Shown here one piece after another: positions 48,471 through 61,859 of a stretch of 64,000 bases of DNA. Source of the DNA: Epiperipatus broadwayi. Lineage: Eukaryota > Onychophora > Udeonychophora > Euonychophora > Peripatidae. A program made the translations under genes and the position numbers. The DNA lies in the NCBI GenBank assembly GCA_028023455.1, contig JAQFVV010006246.1, forward strand, positions 5,100,363 through 5,164,362, given 5' to 3'. The notes beneath the pieces are model-generated. The model ran no database searches, was not told where the DNA came from, and was given only the letters and a program-made list of their open reading frames with translations. Position 1 is the first letter of the stretch. Each line of letters opens with the position of its first letter.

Positions 48471-51400
48471 TGAATAAATAATAACAAATTTTCTAAAAAT
48501 GTAAATTAAAAGTGAATTTAAGCATATTTTTTATAATAAAGGCTGAACTTGTGTATATTATAGAAATTATTTTAAAGTCTGTCCAAAGGGATTTAATATT
48601 AATTATTTTTATTGGAAGGATGGGTTGAAGATAAAATATAATGGAGATCTACCAATAGATAAGTTATTGACATCTTTCAGAAGATAAAAAGTCGATGCAG
48701 ACGTTTTTAAAAAATGCCTCTTTATAAGATATCAAATAAACAAATCAAAGACAATTTGTTCTTCACAGATTATTTTGCATAGATATTATAGAAGCTCATC
48801 TTTAAGCTTTTATTCTTTGTCTTTTCTATTTTTCTAGATTTAAAATGATTATACTAAATAAAATAATGAATACAATAATTAACAATAATAAATGCAAATG
48901 CCCCCCCCCTCCCCGTATTAAAGGTAAAAAAAAAATTTCTTAACTTGTATTCTTTTGTGATCAATATATTGATACTTATATAACCAATTCAGATTATCCT
49001 CCATTTAAAAATATCTAGATATTTGTCATCATTAAATGACTTTATAATTAAGTTTTCTAATATAAGTCTGCCGAAAAAAATCTTAAGTTCGCTTGGTAAA
49101 TATTTAAGTATCTGAATTTTTTTTATCTCCAATAAAATGTGAACCTCAAATTGTGGGAGTATTATATATATTTTAATAACTTTAAAATATTATTCCATAA
49201 TAACTACTCTGTGATATACTTCAACTACTGATCATAAAGTTTCAAAAACTGGGGAACAAATACATTTACCCTAAAGTCACTGTTTGAACAACAGAACAAT
49301 AATATATATTGTTAGCAATTAGTGAATAAAATTTTAATTTGTGCTGATTCATCCAATTGAAATTTAATGTATTACAGCTGTGATAAAACTGGTATGCATT
49401 GATTTATTTATGCATTAATGCAAAAATTAATTTATGCATAGTTTTATCATTTAATTAAAGAAATCATTCATACTGTTGAATAGGAAAAAATACTACTTTT
49501 AAACTTAATGATTTATATAGAATTTAATTTAGTGTTTTGTTTTATAAAACGCACTCACACACAGAGGCTGATTAATTTGTTATTAATGGTTGACAAATCA
49601 TTAAAAAAAATAAAACGCATAGATATAGTTTGGATTAACCTTCACTTAGCAGACTTCCTGCAGCATACAATTAAATAATTAAATTGCCCGTCTAGATAGA
49701 AAAGCAGTTTGTTAACTTTGTAATGAGAATAAAAATATTAAATTTCTGATTTCCTGAATTACATGTGTAACTGTTTAACCTAATTCGCGAGTTTATTAGT
49801 TTGCTTTGAAGCAAAAAGAAATTTTAACATTAAATGTTTGTGAACTCACATGAATATATACGTAATAAAGTATGAACGATATGATTTTTTTACATACCAA
49901 CATAAAAAACTTAATATTTGGCTTATTTATAATATTTTATTCAATTTCTAGAATTATCAACTAATCTCAGTCTCATACAATATACAAATATTATAAATTC
50001 ATCTCTATGTATTGTTGAATCATTTGTTTACAATGTGTAAAACATTAAATAATATACACATATTAAATGCTCATAGAATGTAATGTAAAATTTGAAAATG
50101 TCTCTGCAGTATAGTAATTATCAATTCTACCACAAGGTATTGGAACTGGATAAAAATCAGTCCTATCTTGTAAGAGTAATATAATGAAAAAAATATTGAG
50201 CTGACAACATAGATGTGAATGTCCAAGTATTTGATAATTCTCTCTTACCTAAGAAGTGATGGTTGTTTGCAAAATGCATGCATAGTGAAAATGAGTGGTC
50301 TGAGTTTCTGTGCTGGTGGATGATTGTGATATAATGAAGTTGAGATGAGGAATGAACTGATAAAAACATAAAAAACCTGGAAATAATATAAATGTGGGGT
50401 TGTTGTTTTTTTAAAAAAGTATACATTATATAAGAAAAACACAAAAATTCAATGTAACCTAGTAGTTCTAAAATTGTATTCCATTGATCCTTAGGGGTTC
50501 AAGAGATAATATTCAAGATTCACAGTTGAAAAGAATTGCTCTATCTTTTCAAACAATTATCTTACAACAATTGATGTCAATGCATCTTAATATATTCTGA
50601 CATTTCTTATTTTACAATATTCTCAGAGAAATTGTACTGATGTAGTACACCAATTTTCAGTGTTGCACTGTGATATAGAGTTCAGTATAAAATGATTCTC
50701 ATGACATTAATATGAGGCAAAATCTCAACTGTAGTTGCATTAAATATGTTGGTATGTATTGTTTTAACATTTCATTAATTACTAATAATAATTAACTGAA
50801 TGATTTATTATTTGGAGATTTTCATGAAAATTCACATGAAGTTTAATCATTGGATGTGACAAAATTGAACTGCATTTCATAGACCTACAGCTTGAGAGAT
50901 AAAAAAAAACATTCTTTAATATATATATATATATTGTACCAGTAATGAATGTGTGATTTGAGAACATACATAATCTGCTTACATGTGGAATCATTTATTA
51001 ATAAATGATCAAATTACTTTTAAAAGAAATAATTAAGTTTTAATAAATGAGAAATATCTTATAAAATGTTTTAAAGAGTTTTTTTTTTTAAAAAAAAAAT
51101 GCAATTCACTGAAAATAAAGCATTGTGTCATCTTATAGTGTAAGGTAAAGGGAAGTTTTAATATTTAAAGAGTGAATAGTAAGATGGGGAGGGGGTAGAA
51201 GTTGTTAATCTTGTGTTTAGATTTGTAGAGGTCCCTACTGTCACATTTTAGGTACATTGTCTTCAGGTTATAGCCTTAATATTTATTACTTACATAATGA
51301 GTATGCACTTTACAAATTATTAATTATAAGTAAGAAGTTAAAACTAGCTGTCACTTTTTATAAATTTAAATAATAATAAAAAAGGAAAATGTAAAAATGA

Positions 51401-51520
51401 AAATTGAACTAAAATATAATATGTAAAAAGAAAGCTTTTAAACTTAAATCCACATAAAGATTACTTGGCTGATAAATAAAAGAAAAGAAATAATAACTCT
51501 CTTTACATTAATTGAAGAGA
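48471..51520. other. Intron 2, AT-rich, no gene recognised
   Basis: Contains a C-rich run near 48901-48914. The overlapping minus-strand open frames at 50163-50444 show no domain and look like chance. Confidence 0.45.
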
Positions 51521-51716
51521 CAAAGGAAAGGATTAAGAATTGCATCTTATGAGAATGTTAGATTAATCTATGCAAGAATTTAGATTAAAACATAATGGAA
51601 AAGTAATTAAGGAAATCTCAAAGGAAAGGATTCAAGATTGCAGCTTATCAGAATGTTAGATTAATCTATGCAAGAATTTATATTAAAACATAACAGAAAA
51701 TTAATTAAGGAAATAT
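51521..51716. repeat. 98 bp tandem duplication
   Basis: CAAAGGAAAGGATT at 51521 recurs at 51619. The two 98 bp units differ at only a few positions (for example AGAATTGCATC against AAGATTGCAGC). Confidence 0.8.
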
Positions 51717-53631
51717 CAATTAATTAAATCAGATTGGAGAATGATAACTAGAAAACAATAAGGAAGAAATGTATAAAAGGACTGGGATTCATTCACTCAT
51801 TATTATTATTATAATATTATTGTTACTATTTTATTATATAACCTATATTCGTTATTATCCAATATTGCTATCGTATAAGAACTTTCAAAGAGGAGAGGAT
51901 GGCAAGGGCTGTTAACATCTCCAGCATGCAAGTTAATATACTTATATTCAATGAAGAGTGACCTAATAGCATGCAATGTTAGATAGTAACTGAAGGATGT
52001 GGTCAGTCTTCAATCTCAGTCCTGTGGAACAGCAGATGCTCTCCATCTAGAACTCATATTCACCTTATGATCTGAAAATTTATAGAATATCTCTCTCCTT
52101 TATTAAAATGTGGAAAATCAGGAAGAAGTCAAGCCATTGATGGGAAAGAAAGGCCAACCAGTTGGTGATCAATAAAGCAGGAGAAAGTAATGAATTGTGT
52201 CCCTAGAAGTGTAATGTGCTATCTGCAAAAATCCTAGGTAACTATAAAATTTATTATTCCAATTTAAAGACTTGAACATTGCTTGAATAAAAGACTTTAA
52301 TGAACTTTAATAACCATAGACACAGTAATCTTTAAGTTGCTTCCATAAATTATTACATGATTTTATATCTTAATGTGTGTACATATATTTAAATTTTATC
52401 ATAACATATTTTAATGCGTATAAAGCTTTAAGTTGCTTCATTAATTCTTATTATAGTATATCTTAATGCACATGTGTATATTTATAATATGTTTATTATA
52501 ATGTGTTTTAATTAGAAGTGTGTTTAAATAAGTCATTTGTTTACTTAATTATTGCCTGATTGATTCTCTCTTATAACTGCATCAACAATAGGTTAAATCA
52601 CAGTTAATTATAAATTAATGTTTTCCCCCCACAATTGAGAAAAGAAGCTAGCTTGGGATATATCAAGCACTAGATTGTATACCTGTCATCTGAGCATGTT
52701 GATTATATAACTTATGATTGGCTGGTGCCTGAGGTTAAGCTTCAAAACAAATAAAGTGCTTTGGATGGCAGTGGTTTAAATCTATCAGCCGAAGAGTTCT
52801 ATAGCCTGGAAATGTGATTGTAGGTTATACTTTGTATAGTCTCAGTCTGATTGTATGTAACATTGGGGTTTCATCTACCTGTGGTATTATACTCCTGCTT
52901 GAAGGGTCAGTCTACTGTAATAATGAAAATACAGCTGGAGTTAAGATCGAGATTTTAAATTAGAGAATCACAGCAATTTTCTCCCACCTGGTTCAATATA
53001 TATATTGTAATGGATAATTATGGAGATGAAAAGCAGTTTTTCCAAATGCCCACATATTTGAGCAAGCCAAAATGTAATGGATTGAGAGTTGCACATAGGC
53101 CAGACAACGATGATCCCAAAATGGATTTATAATTACATAAACTTATATTATAATCAATTCCTGAATTTATAAGGCACCAATGAATCTTTATATGTTGATA
53201 AATATTTTGTTTGGCAAGGAGAATAGAATTCAATAAATAAAAGGTTTATTTTCTAATAAGTGTATAGTGCGAAATATATGACTAAATATTTAGTAATCAA
53301 GTAAAGGCTGCAGAAAGGAGTTTGCTATTAACTGAAAGGAGACCCTTTGATTCCTCTTGGAGGCCTTAAAGGAACTGAGCAGGGCAAATTCCTAATGTCC
53401 ACTCCATACGTTCTTGTCGTTGCAGCTGTTATTACTATGTGATTATTCATATAGTATACGAACATGGATGGGCTGCTCACCAACATGCATTAGCCAGCGT
53501 GGTGAGTTTATTGGCTTTTTACCTCTGAGTTTAAGATCAAGAAACACCATGGTCTTTCTTCTCAATGCCTGATAAGGCAGAATGAATGTTTGTGTAAATG
53601 ATAAATATTTTTCCAATACATATATACAATT
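51717..53631. other. Intron 2, possible 5' leader of the RTE at its right end
   Basis: There is a short (ATT)n tract near 51800. About 53330-53630 is GC-richer and lies directly before the RTE reading frame, so it may be the element's leader. Its 5' boundary could not be set. Confidence 0.4.
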
Positions 53632-56590
53632 ATGACAGACAAAAATAAAGCATGGCCCTTATTCCCAGGAGGCTGTAAAGTCACCAACCAAGGCAGCGGT
53701 TGGTGGCCGAAGGTGGAGGGTGCTAAGAATCCTCTGATTGCAGATCCAGGCTGCCATTTGATGATGACTTTTTATTTAGGTACTTACAACTGCAGATCAC
53801 TTTCAAGTGAAGGAAGATTGCAAGAATTAGAGAAGAACTGTCTTATATTAAATGGGACATTATTGGACTTTGTGAAGTTAGAAGAAAAGGTGAAGAAACA
53901 ATTGATTTAAAAAGTGGACATATACTCTATTATAAAGGCACACATATTGGAAATACAAGTGGAGTAGGATTCATTATAAATAAAAAGTGGAAGAACAATA
54001 TTGTGGAGATTGATGGTGTATCGGACAGAGTGGCAAGATTAGTTATACAACTTAATAGCAGATACCAAATGCAGATAATTCAGGTTTATGCCCCAACAAG
54101 TTCTCATAGTGATGAAGTAGTAGAAGATTTTTATATGGATGTACAAAAGGCTTTTGATCAGAGTAAACAACATTTTAAAATTGTTATGGGAGACTTTAAT
54201 GCTAGAATTGGTAGACAAATGAAAGATGAAATTGCTGTAGGTAATTTTGGTTATGGTAATAGAAATGAGAGAGGACATAGACTTGTGGAGTTTGCAGAAA
54301 AAGAAAAACCTTATATTATGAATTCATTTTTTGAGAAAAATGTTAAAAGGAAATGGACATGGAAGCATCCAAATGAAGGTACAGCAGAATTGGATTATAT
54401 TTTGACTAACAGGAAATACATATTTCAAGATAGTAATGTTCTTAATAAATTTAACACAGGAAGTGATCATCGATTAGTAAGGTGTAAGTTACGTGTTAAT
54501 GTAAAACTAGAGAGACAAAAATTATTAAGAAAAACAATATTTACAGTTGATATTCCTAATCTTCAGAAACATTCTAATGAATTTAAATTAGAACTTACAA
54601 ATAGGTTTCAAGTGTTAGTAGATTTTGAACATGATTCAGATTTGAATGAAATTAATATGAAAATAACTGATACACTTTTAAAAACTGCAACAAAGATAGC
54701 TGGTAGAAAAAAGCAGCAATTGACTAATAAAATTTCTACTGAGACTAGAGAATTTATGAAGAAAAGAAGGAATATGAAGATATACAAAAATGATGTATTA
54801 AAAAGAATTGAATATCTCGAATTTTGTAAAATGGTATGGAAAAGAGTTGAAAATGATATAAGAAAGTATAACTGTGAAATAGCAAGGAAAGCTGTAGAAG
54901 AAAACAAAGTCTCAAGAATGTTAAACAACATTTTGGTATTGGTAGGAAATTTCTATCTGCAATAAGAAAAAAAGATGGAATTATTACTAAAAAGAGAGAT
55001 GACATCATGAAATTGGTAGAAGATTTTTATCAAGAATTATATAGTAATAAAGAACAAGTACCTCCTCTATCTATTACATCTTCCGAATTGCCCAGAATTT
55101 TAAATGAAGAAGTGAGACATGCAATTAAATGTATGAAGAAAGGAAAGGCTCCAGGAAATGATGGAATTATAATTGATATATTAAAAGAAGCAGGTGAAGA
55201 AATAGAAACAATTTTAGCAAAGTTATATACCAAATGTCTAAATGATAAAGATGTACCGGAAGATTGGAAGAATGCAGTAATAATATTAATATTTAAAAAA
55301 GGTGATAAAGAAGATATTAGAAATTACAGACCTATCAGCCTTTTATCAGTTTTATAAAAAAATTTTCCCAAGATAATTACAACTTGTCTACAGAGAACTT
55401 TGGATTTCCACCAACCAAGAGAACAAGCTGGATTTAAAAGTGGTTTTAGTACAATAGATCATATCCAGGTATTGAGGGAAGTCATAGAAAGGACAAATGA
55501 ATATGAGTTGTCATTATGTTTTGGATTTGTAGATTATGAAAAAGCATTCGATTCTATACACATTTCTTCAGTGATTAAAGCATTGGATCATCAAGGTATA
55601 GATCCAGGATATTGTCATATTTTAAAGAATATTTATAAAAATGCAACAGCAACAATTAGATTACATAATGATACTGGAAAAATCAACATTGAGAAAGGTG
55701 TAAGACAAGGTGACTCAATATCTCCAAAACTTTTTACAGCAGTGCTGCAAGAAGTATTTTGTGGATTAAAATGGGAAACTAAAGGAGTGAAAGTAAATGG
55801 AGAGTATTTAAGTCATTTAGATTTCGCAGATGATGTAGTTGTTTTTGCAAATAATGCTTCAGAGCTGCAGGAAATGTTGCAGGAGTTAGCAGATGAAAGT
55901 AGAAAAGTAGGACTAAAGATAAATGTTAAAAAGACTAAAGTAATGTTTAATCGATTTGCTCAAAATATGAAAATAAAGATTGATTATGAAGAATTAGAAG
56001 AAGTTAACAGTTACAAATACCTTGGTCAGATTATTAATACAGATGGAAACATAATGGAGGAAATTAATCATAGAATTAAACTTGGTTGGAGTGCTTTTGG
56101 TAGAAATAACTTGATACTAAAAGGAAATATGCCTATGTGTTTGAAAAGGATGGTTTTTAACAAATGTGTTTTACCAGTTCTTACTTATGGATCTGAGACT
56201 TGGACACTTAATAGAAGAGCAATACAGAGACTTCAGACCACTCAAAGGAGTATGGAGAGATGTATGTTGGGAGTAACAAGAAGAGATCGAAAACGCAATG
56301 TATGGGTAAGACAACAAACAGGTGTTAGTGACCTTATTGAAAAAATTAAAAGATTGAAATGGAGTTGGGCTGGACATATTTCTAGAAGAGATGATAATAG
56401 ATGGACAATTGAAATTTTAAACTGGATTCCAAGAGATTGTAAAAGACCCAGAAAGAGACCACATGTGAGATGGATGGATGAAATAAGGAAATGTGCAGGG
56501 GTGTTGTGGAGAAGAGAAGCTAAAGATCGGAGAAGATGGATTAAACTTGGAGAGACCTTCATCCTGCAGTGGATTGATAATGGTTGATGA
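53632..56590 (+). pseudogene. RTE-type LINE, endonuclease plus reverse transcriptase, nearly intact
   Basis: The protein lies in three open segments: 53632-53910, 54003-54965 and 55007-56587. Endonuclease: LGTYNCRSLSSEGRLQELE at the start, then VYAPTSSH, GDFNARIG and SDHRLV, the last with the catalytic Asp-His. Linker: EDFYQELY, then [19 protein letters not shown] at 55526-55552, GVRQGDSISP, and the catalytic FADD at about 55823. C-terminal region: WMDEIRKCAG to LQWIDNG. Only three lesions are seen: a frameshift near 53829-53836, another near 54905-54920, and a TAA at 55355-55357 where the frame otherwise continues unchanged. Total length (about 985 codons) is normal for RTE. The 3' end has TGATGATGATGATGA instead of poly-A, as in RTE elements. 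Proteins of this type are often labelled craniofacial-development-protein-2-like in animal genomes. Confidence 0.92.
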
Positions 56591-56604
56591 TGATGATGAA
56601 TCAA
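56580..56604 (+). repeat. Microsatellite 3' tail of the RTE
   Basis: The (TGA)n tract directly follows and overlaps the stop codon region of the LINE. RTE elements end in short microsatellites and not poly-A, so this probably marks the 3' end. I could not identify the target duplication. Confidence 0.7.
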
Positions 56605-58280
56605 GTAATTTGTCTAATAAGTAAATCAAATGATGCCTAGATTAATTAAGAATAAAATACAAATTTATTAAGATATCTATCCATTCATTGAGTTTAAGAT
56701 AAATAACACAACTTTAATTTTAAAAATTGCAGTCTAACATAATTTATTGTATATTTATAATCTATCTTTACCAGATTGCAATTGCTAGATATGTTCTACA
56801 TCTAAAGATCATTAACATGCATGTTCACAAAAGGATTAAATAAATAATCTTTCACACTATATAAAAAATGCCCTTTTTTATTATTATGCTTTTATTGTAA
56901 TGGTCATTTTATATATATTTAAACTAAATATTAATCTTGTTTTTAATTTTGGCTTGTTTTCTAAAACATTACTTATTTACTCAATTTATTAATTAAATGC
57001 ATACCGAATAATATACTGCATTAATAATTTAAATTATTAAAAAAAAAAGAAAATTGAATAGATATCTATCAGTGTATTACAGTTATTTCTTTGATTACTA
57101 GAGATAAGTAAAAGTTATTTGAATAGATAATTTTAAAAAAGATTTATTTCTTAGCATTCATTACCAAGTTCAACATTTAACATTTGGATTGCAGTTTCAT
57201 TATTCCGTGACATCTTTAACATTTCCATGATGATGAACAATGACATAGAATTCCATAAGTATCATTACTAGATGATGTCCAACTAGTCTTTTTTATAAGT
57301 ACTGATTCATATCAAATCCAAACGGTCAGTGGCTTCATATGGCCAGAATAGCATTTGTTATTATCCATTTTATTTATTTCTGCAGACATTGACTGAAGAG
57401 AGTTTATGTCCTGCTCCTTCTATGTGGTCTCTATTCACAGTACATTATGTTTCTTTCACAAATTCATAGACTGATGATGAAAAGTAGATAAAATAAAACA
57501 AATTTTTTCTGAAGAAAAGAAAGAACATGTGTTCTTTTTGCTGAGCTTTTTCTCATTATGTGATAACAACAATGATACATTCTTTTAAAGTTAGCCAGGA
57601 ATCCGGAATTTTTCTTCATTTTAACCTTAATAAAGTCCATTGTTATTATTTGAGATGACATAAAACATTTTACTTTTAATTTTAATGAATAAATCTTTCA
57701 CTCACTCCACATTCACTCAAAATTCAAATGTAATCATTAAATGTAAGATTTCTAATTATTTTCTTTATTGATATTATCTGTAGACTACAGAAAGACAATA
57801 AATGATGATTGTGTATGTCATATGTTACTGTCCTTAATAAAAATAAAGGAAACAATTCTAAACAACAACATAAAGTCAGTACATCAATAATTTATGATTA
57901 ACTAAAACTATACCACTACAATAGAGTTAATGACTACATACAATTATATGTCATTTTTTTGTTTTAAATTCTACCCTAACTGGATATTTGTAAAATAAAT
58001 CTATAACATTATATAGGTTGCATAAATTTTGACTAATAAAATCAACTTTTTTATATCTAACAAATATAGAGTCCTTATACTAAACTAAATTATGAATATA
58101 GTCATTATCATAAATTGGATCTTTACTATTACATCCACAATGACTTACATATATGATTATAGCCTAGCAATAAGCTGTATTTTCAAATTACTACTCTCAT
58201 AAATCCTTCACATATCACTGGCCTTACTTTGTGATCGAGAAAATTTCTTATGTTCCCAGTCAAGGTTCTTATATTCATAA
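56605..58280. other. Intron 2, AT-rich, no gene recognised
   Basis: Nothing beyond short AT-rich open frames. The minus-strand frame 57464-57661 might be downstream sequence of the coiled-coil remnant that follows, but it has no motif to prove it. Confidence 0.4.
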
Positions 58281-59010
58281 CTATATTATCTTATGATAAT
58301 AAAGCCATTTAGATTTTAAAGACTTTATTTTTAGGGATAAAATTTTATATCTATTATTACTATCTAAGCTTGTGATGGAATTTCTTTTTAAAGAAACCTG
58401 GTCATTTACTTTAGATTGTATCACATCTAAATTAGTATTATAATTTGAATAATTCTGCTTACTCTGAGTTTCTAGTTTATTCTGTACTTTCTCCATCTCT
58501 TTATTTTTAGTCTGTTGACATTTGTTTAGCTTAGATTCTAGGATTGTATCCTCACTCTGGCATTCTAATTTGTATTTCTCAATTTTAATCTGCCCCTTCT
58601 GGGTTCAATGTGATACTTTCCTATATTATTTTCTAGTTTAATGATTTGCATTTGGTCTTGAGATTCTTCCATCTAACTTTCTGATTCATTAAACCGAACT
58701 TTCAAGCTTTGTATTTGTTCTTGTCCCAATTTTATTTCATGAACTAATTCTATATGCACATGCTTGACCTCTTGCTTTAGTCTATTTTCTAATTTATATT
58801 AATTCATTACTAATATTTCCTGGCCTTGTTGCATGTCTAGTTTAAGCTCTTCTTGGCTTTGTTTCAATTCTAGTTTATTTTTGCCCCATTTTCTTTGGTT
58901 TTCATTAATCTTACTCATTAGATCCTTCTGATTCTGGTCCCACTTTTCTTGGTTCTTATTGATCTTATTCATTAGATCTCTTGATAATTTTTTCTGTATA
59001 TATTATCATT
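58281..59010 (-). pseudogene. Coiled-coil coding remnant, perhaps a retroelement gag-like ORF
   Basis: Read on the minus strand from about 59010 leftwards, the sequence is strongly coding-like: DLMNKINKNQEKWDQNQK is followed directly by DLMSKINENQRKWGKNKL, an 18-residue repeat. Then come ELKQSQEELKLDMQQGQE, KLENRLKQEVKHVHIELVHE and EIKLGQEQIQSLKVRFNE. The last open frame is 58281-58496 (VQNKLETQSKQNYSN). The composition (Lys, Glu, Gln, Asn, regular Leu/Ile) fits a long coiled coil. At least three stops interrupt it. Coiled-coil proteins with NQE-type repeats are common in gag-like ORFs of invertebrate retroelements, which makes that the likeliest origin. A broken host coiled-coil gene is the alternative. 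No pol domain was seen next to it. Confidence 0.5.
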
Positions 59011-60904
59011 ATTTTTAATCAATTTAATTAGCGAACTTTTTAATCAAAGAATTATTTTTCATTTTAGAAAAATATTTTTTATTACAAATAAGTTCCATAT
59101 AATCATTTTATTTAGCTATTTTAATATTGAATTTAATTTCCTTAAGTTGCTTTAAAGCAATCAAATTACCACAACGTTTTTAATATTTTCTCAAAATAAT
59201 TTTTTCAATTAACTGATCGTTATCCATGGATAATGTTTTCCACTTTTATTACTTAATTTTATTATTATTATTATTATATTTAATTCACTTTATTTACAGT
59301 GCAAAACTACAGCATTAAATAAATCATCAAAGTTATAAGAATAAATCTTATAATCTCCGAGAAAAAATATACATACTATATACAGATTCAAGAACTGTGT
59401 TATAAATTATGAATATTTTAAAATAAATTAAAAATTGGAGTTGTCCTTTCTGATCTAAAAATTTTAATGTAGAAAGACCATTAATATACTTGAGAAAATG
59501 CTAACAACATAAAAATTTAAATGACTTTAAATAATAATCATAGCAAGTATAAAATTTTATAGAGATTTACTCTTCTATTTTATTTCACATATTTATTAGT
59601 TGTCTTCTAAAACATAATGAAATTCATTTATGCTAATGACATTGCCTTGACTTCGACTTCATGCAAAAAAACTCTTCCTAGAAATAGAAAAATCTTTTAA
59701 TAAAAATATGAAAAAGGTGGAAATTATTTCCAAAGACTAGTATCTTATTACCGCACCCTTCCCACAATAAAGTTAATACCACTATATGCAAATTTCTAAC
59801 TAAGCTAGGAGAAATTATTTTTCAAAAGTCTTGGATATTTAGTAGTCACCATGGACTAAAGCCTGATTTATTTATTTCATTTATTATATATTAGATATAA
59901 AATAATATATATGAATCAATCTTATTGACTGGCACTACTTTTGATACTGTGAAGTAAATATTCTAAGACCAGATTCCTTAGTACTCCTACTGCTGAATAT
60001 GTTGTTGTGTTTGAGAAAATATACACATTAAATTCTGAACAAGAAATGAAATATTATTATGGGAAATATTATTGGCAATCCCACATCCATTTTTTGTAAT
60101 GGCTATTCATTTGTTTTCAATATTTATTTATAGATAATTAAAAGGCATATTTCCTCACAAAAATATATTAATTGCTATTAAGTAGATCATTTACTCAAGG
60201 CACAGTTTCATCATTTAATGCATGCTTCTTGTTTGAATATCCAGATACTCTTTCTGGGTGATTAAACAAAAGCTCCTTTTAAAACTCAAGAATTATTATA
60301 AAATATGAGCTAGTTATGAGATAACAAATATTTTTTCCCCAGATCCAATAATAGAAGCCAGATTTGGTCTTTAATATTATTGGAATCTCATCTATATCTT
60401 CAGGACATTGATAGTTATTATGCTTTTCTGATTCATAATTATAATAGGTTCTCATGTTACTATTTTCAAACTCAAAACATTGTAATTAATGATTATTACT
60501 TTATGAAGGGAGAATTATTGAAGCTAGAAATAAATTTTTCTTTTCATTAGAATTTCACACAATTGTTGATATTCCATTATCTTATATACATATAAATCAG
60601 TAGTAATAATGTGTTAACGAAGTCATGATTGAAATACTGTATGCAGCATTAAAAATGCATTCAACTTGAAAGACTAAAGTGATAAATATCAGCATTTGTT
60701 AATTCATATTACTATTAATGCACTATTTATTATATTTTTAATAAAGTTTATTATTTAAAAAAACACATGCTAAACAAATTAGATATGGATATTATTTACT
60801 TATCTCAATGCACATATTGAACTGCAGTATTTTTGTTTGTGTGTTTTGTTTTGTTTTTTTGCTTGTAATGGTTGAAATACACCCCCCTCTCTTTTTACAT
60901 TTTT
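59011..60904. other. Intron 2, AT-rich, no gene recognised
   Basis: An (ATT)n tract occurs near 59260. Otherwise there are no repeats or domains I can name. Confidence 0.45.
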
Positions 60905-61515
60905 TTTTATTGTACATATAATGTGGATAAATATACACAAAAATATATACAAGATATACTTAAAAATTTGTGAAGTTAGCAATTTTGCCTAGCGCACTTT
61001 CGATTAAGTTATATTAATTAGAGTCATGGCAATTGGTAGAGGGGAAAAGATTGCAGAGTTTATTAAAAAAATGTGAATAGGTGATTAGCATAATTGAATG
61101 GCTAATTATTTGCTTAAGTAGACCATTTTTTAGAAAGGATAATGCAAGATCTTTCTTATTAATTGCGTTCTTACCTCATGATGTGCCAGGTCTCTTAGTT
61201 TATGCTTGGATAAGAATGCAATTAACAAGAAAGACTCCTGCACCTCCCTTTTTAAAAAATGGTCTACTTAAGCAAATTATTAGACATTCAGTTATGCTAA
61301 TAAACCCATTCACATTTCTTTAATAAACCCTGCAATCTTTGCCCCTCTGTCAGTTGACATGATTATGACTAACATAACTTAATTGAAAGTGCATTAGGCA
61401 AAATTGTTAACTTCATAGATTTTTAAGTTTATTTTGTATACGTTTTTGCATATGTTTATCCACATCACATTTCCTTGAAATACTGGTACCAAAATTTTCA
61501 ACATTATTGTACATA
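60905..61515. mobile_element. Foldback element (~275 bp arms) just before ABAT exon 3
   Basis: The left arm (about 60905-61180) and right arm (about 61205-61515) are reverse complements. AGCAATTTTGCCTAGCGCAC on the left faces GTGCATTAGGCAAAATTGTT on the right, and TTAAGTAGACCATTTTTTA faces its complement around 61250. Both outer ends read ATTGTACATATAAT. The open frame at 61081-61323 crosses the fold and is not a gene. The element ends about 155 bp before the exon 3 acceptor, so in the pre-mRNA a long hairpin could form close to the splice site. Confidence 0.75.
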
Positions 61516-61670
61516 TAATTGAAATTTAAAATAAATATATAATTGTTTCATTAATGACATATCTTGAGCATGGCAAAGGAGGGTAGTATGTATAAATAAA
61601 TTTAGCCTTAACATTTTTATATGCCTATTTTATGACATTTCTTATTGTTATTCTTTTTTTTTTTTTATAG

Positions 61671-61788
61671 AACACTGGTGCTGTTTATTTTTTTGTTGAT
61701 TATGATCGTAGTGTTGGTAATTATATTGTAGATGCTGATGGAAACTTTATACTAGATATGCTCAATCAAATTGCTTCATTACCTTTAG
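61671..61788 (+). CDS. ABAT: 4-aminobutyrate aminotransferase, mitochondrial: exon 3
   Basis: Encodes residues 66-104 and the first base of codon 105. The reading NTGAVYFFVDYDRSVGNYIV, then DADGNFILDMLNQIASLPL, aligns residue for residue with the vertebrate segment around NAEAVHFF, GNYLVDVDGN and the ISSVPIG end. This is the start of the fold-type I aminotransferase domain, before the cofactor-binding residues, which lie further on and outside the window. The acceptor is a long T-run then ATAG ending at 61670. The donor at 61789 is GTATAT. Phase 0 at entry fits exon 2, and phase 1 at exit should complete a Gly codon. No later exon was found before 64000, so the gene is cut by the window edge. 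Confidence 0.95.
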
Positions 61789-61859
61789 GTATATATAGAT
61801 ATTTATTTATGAAATATATATAGCAGGTTCAAAAGCTTTGTTGCACACATATATATTTA

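Noticed and set aside
54039-54278. Minus-strand open frames across 54.0-56.6 kb
   Set aside because: These are antisense shadows of the RTE coding sequence without independent motifs.
61081-61323. 80-codon open frame as a gene
   Set aside because: It runs through both arms of a foldback, so the same sequence is read forwards and backwards. This is chance.
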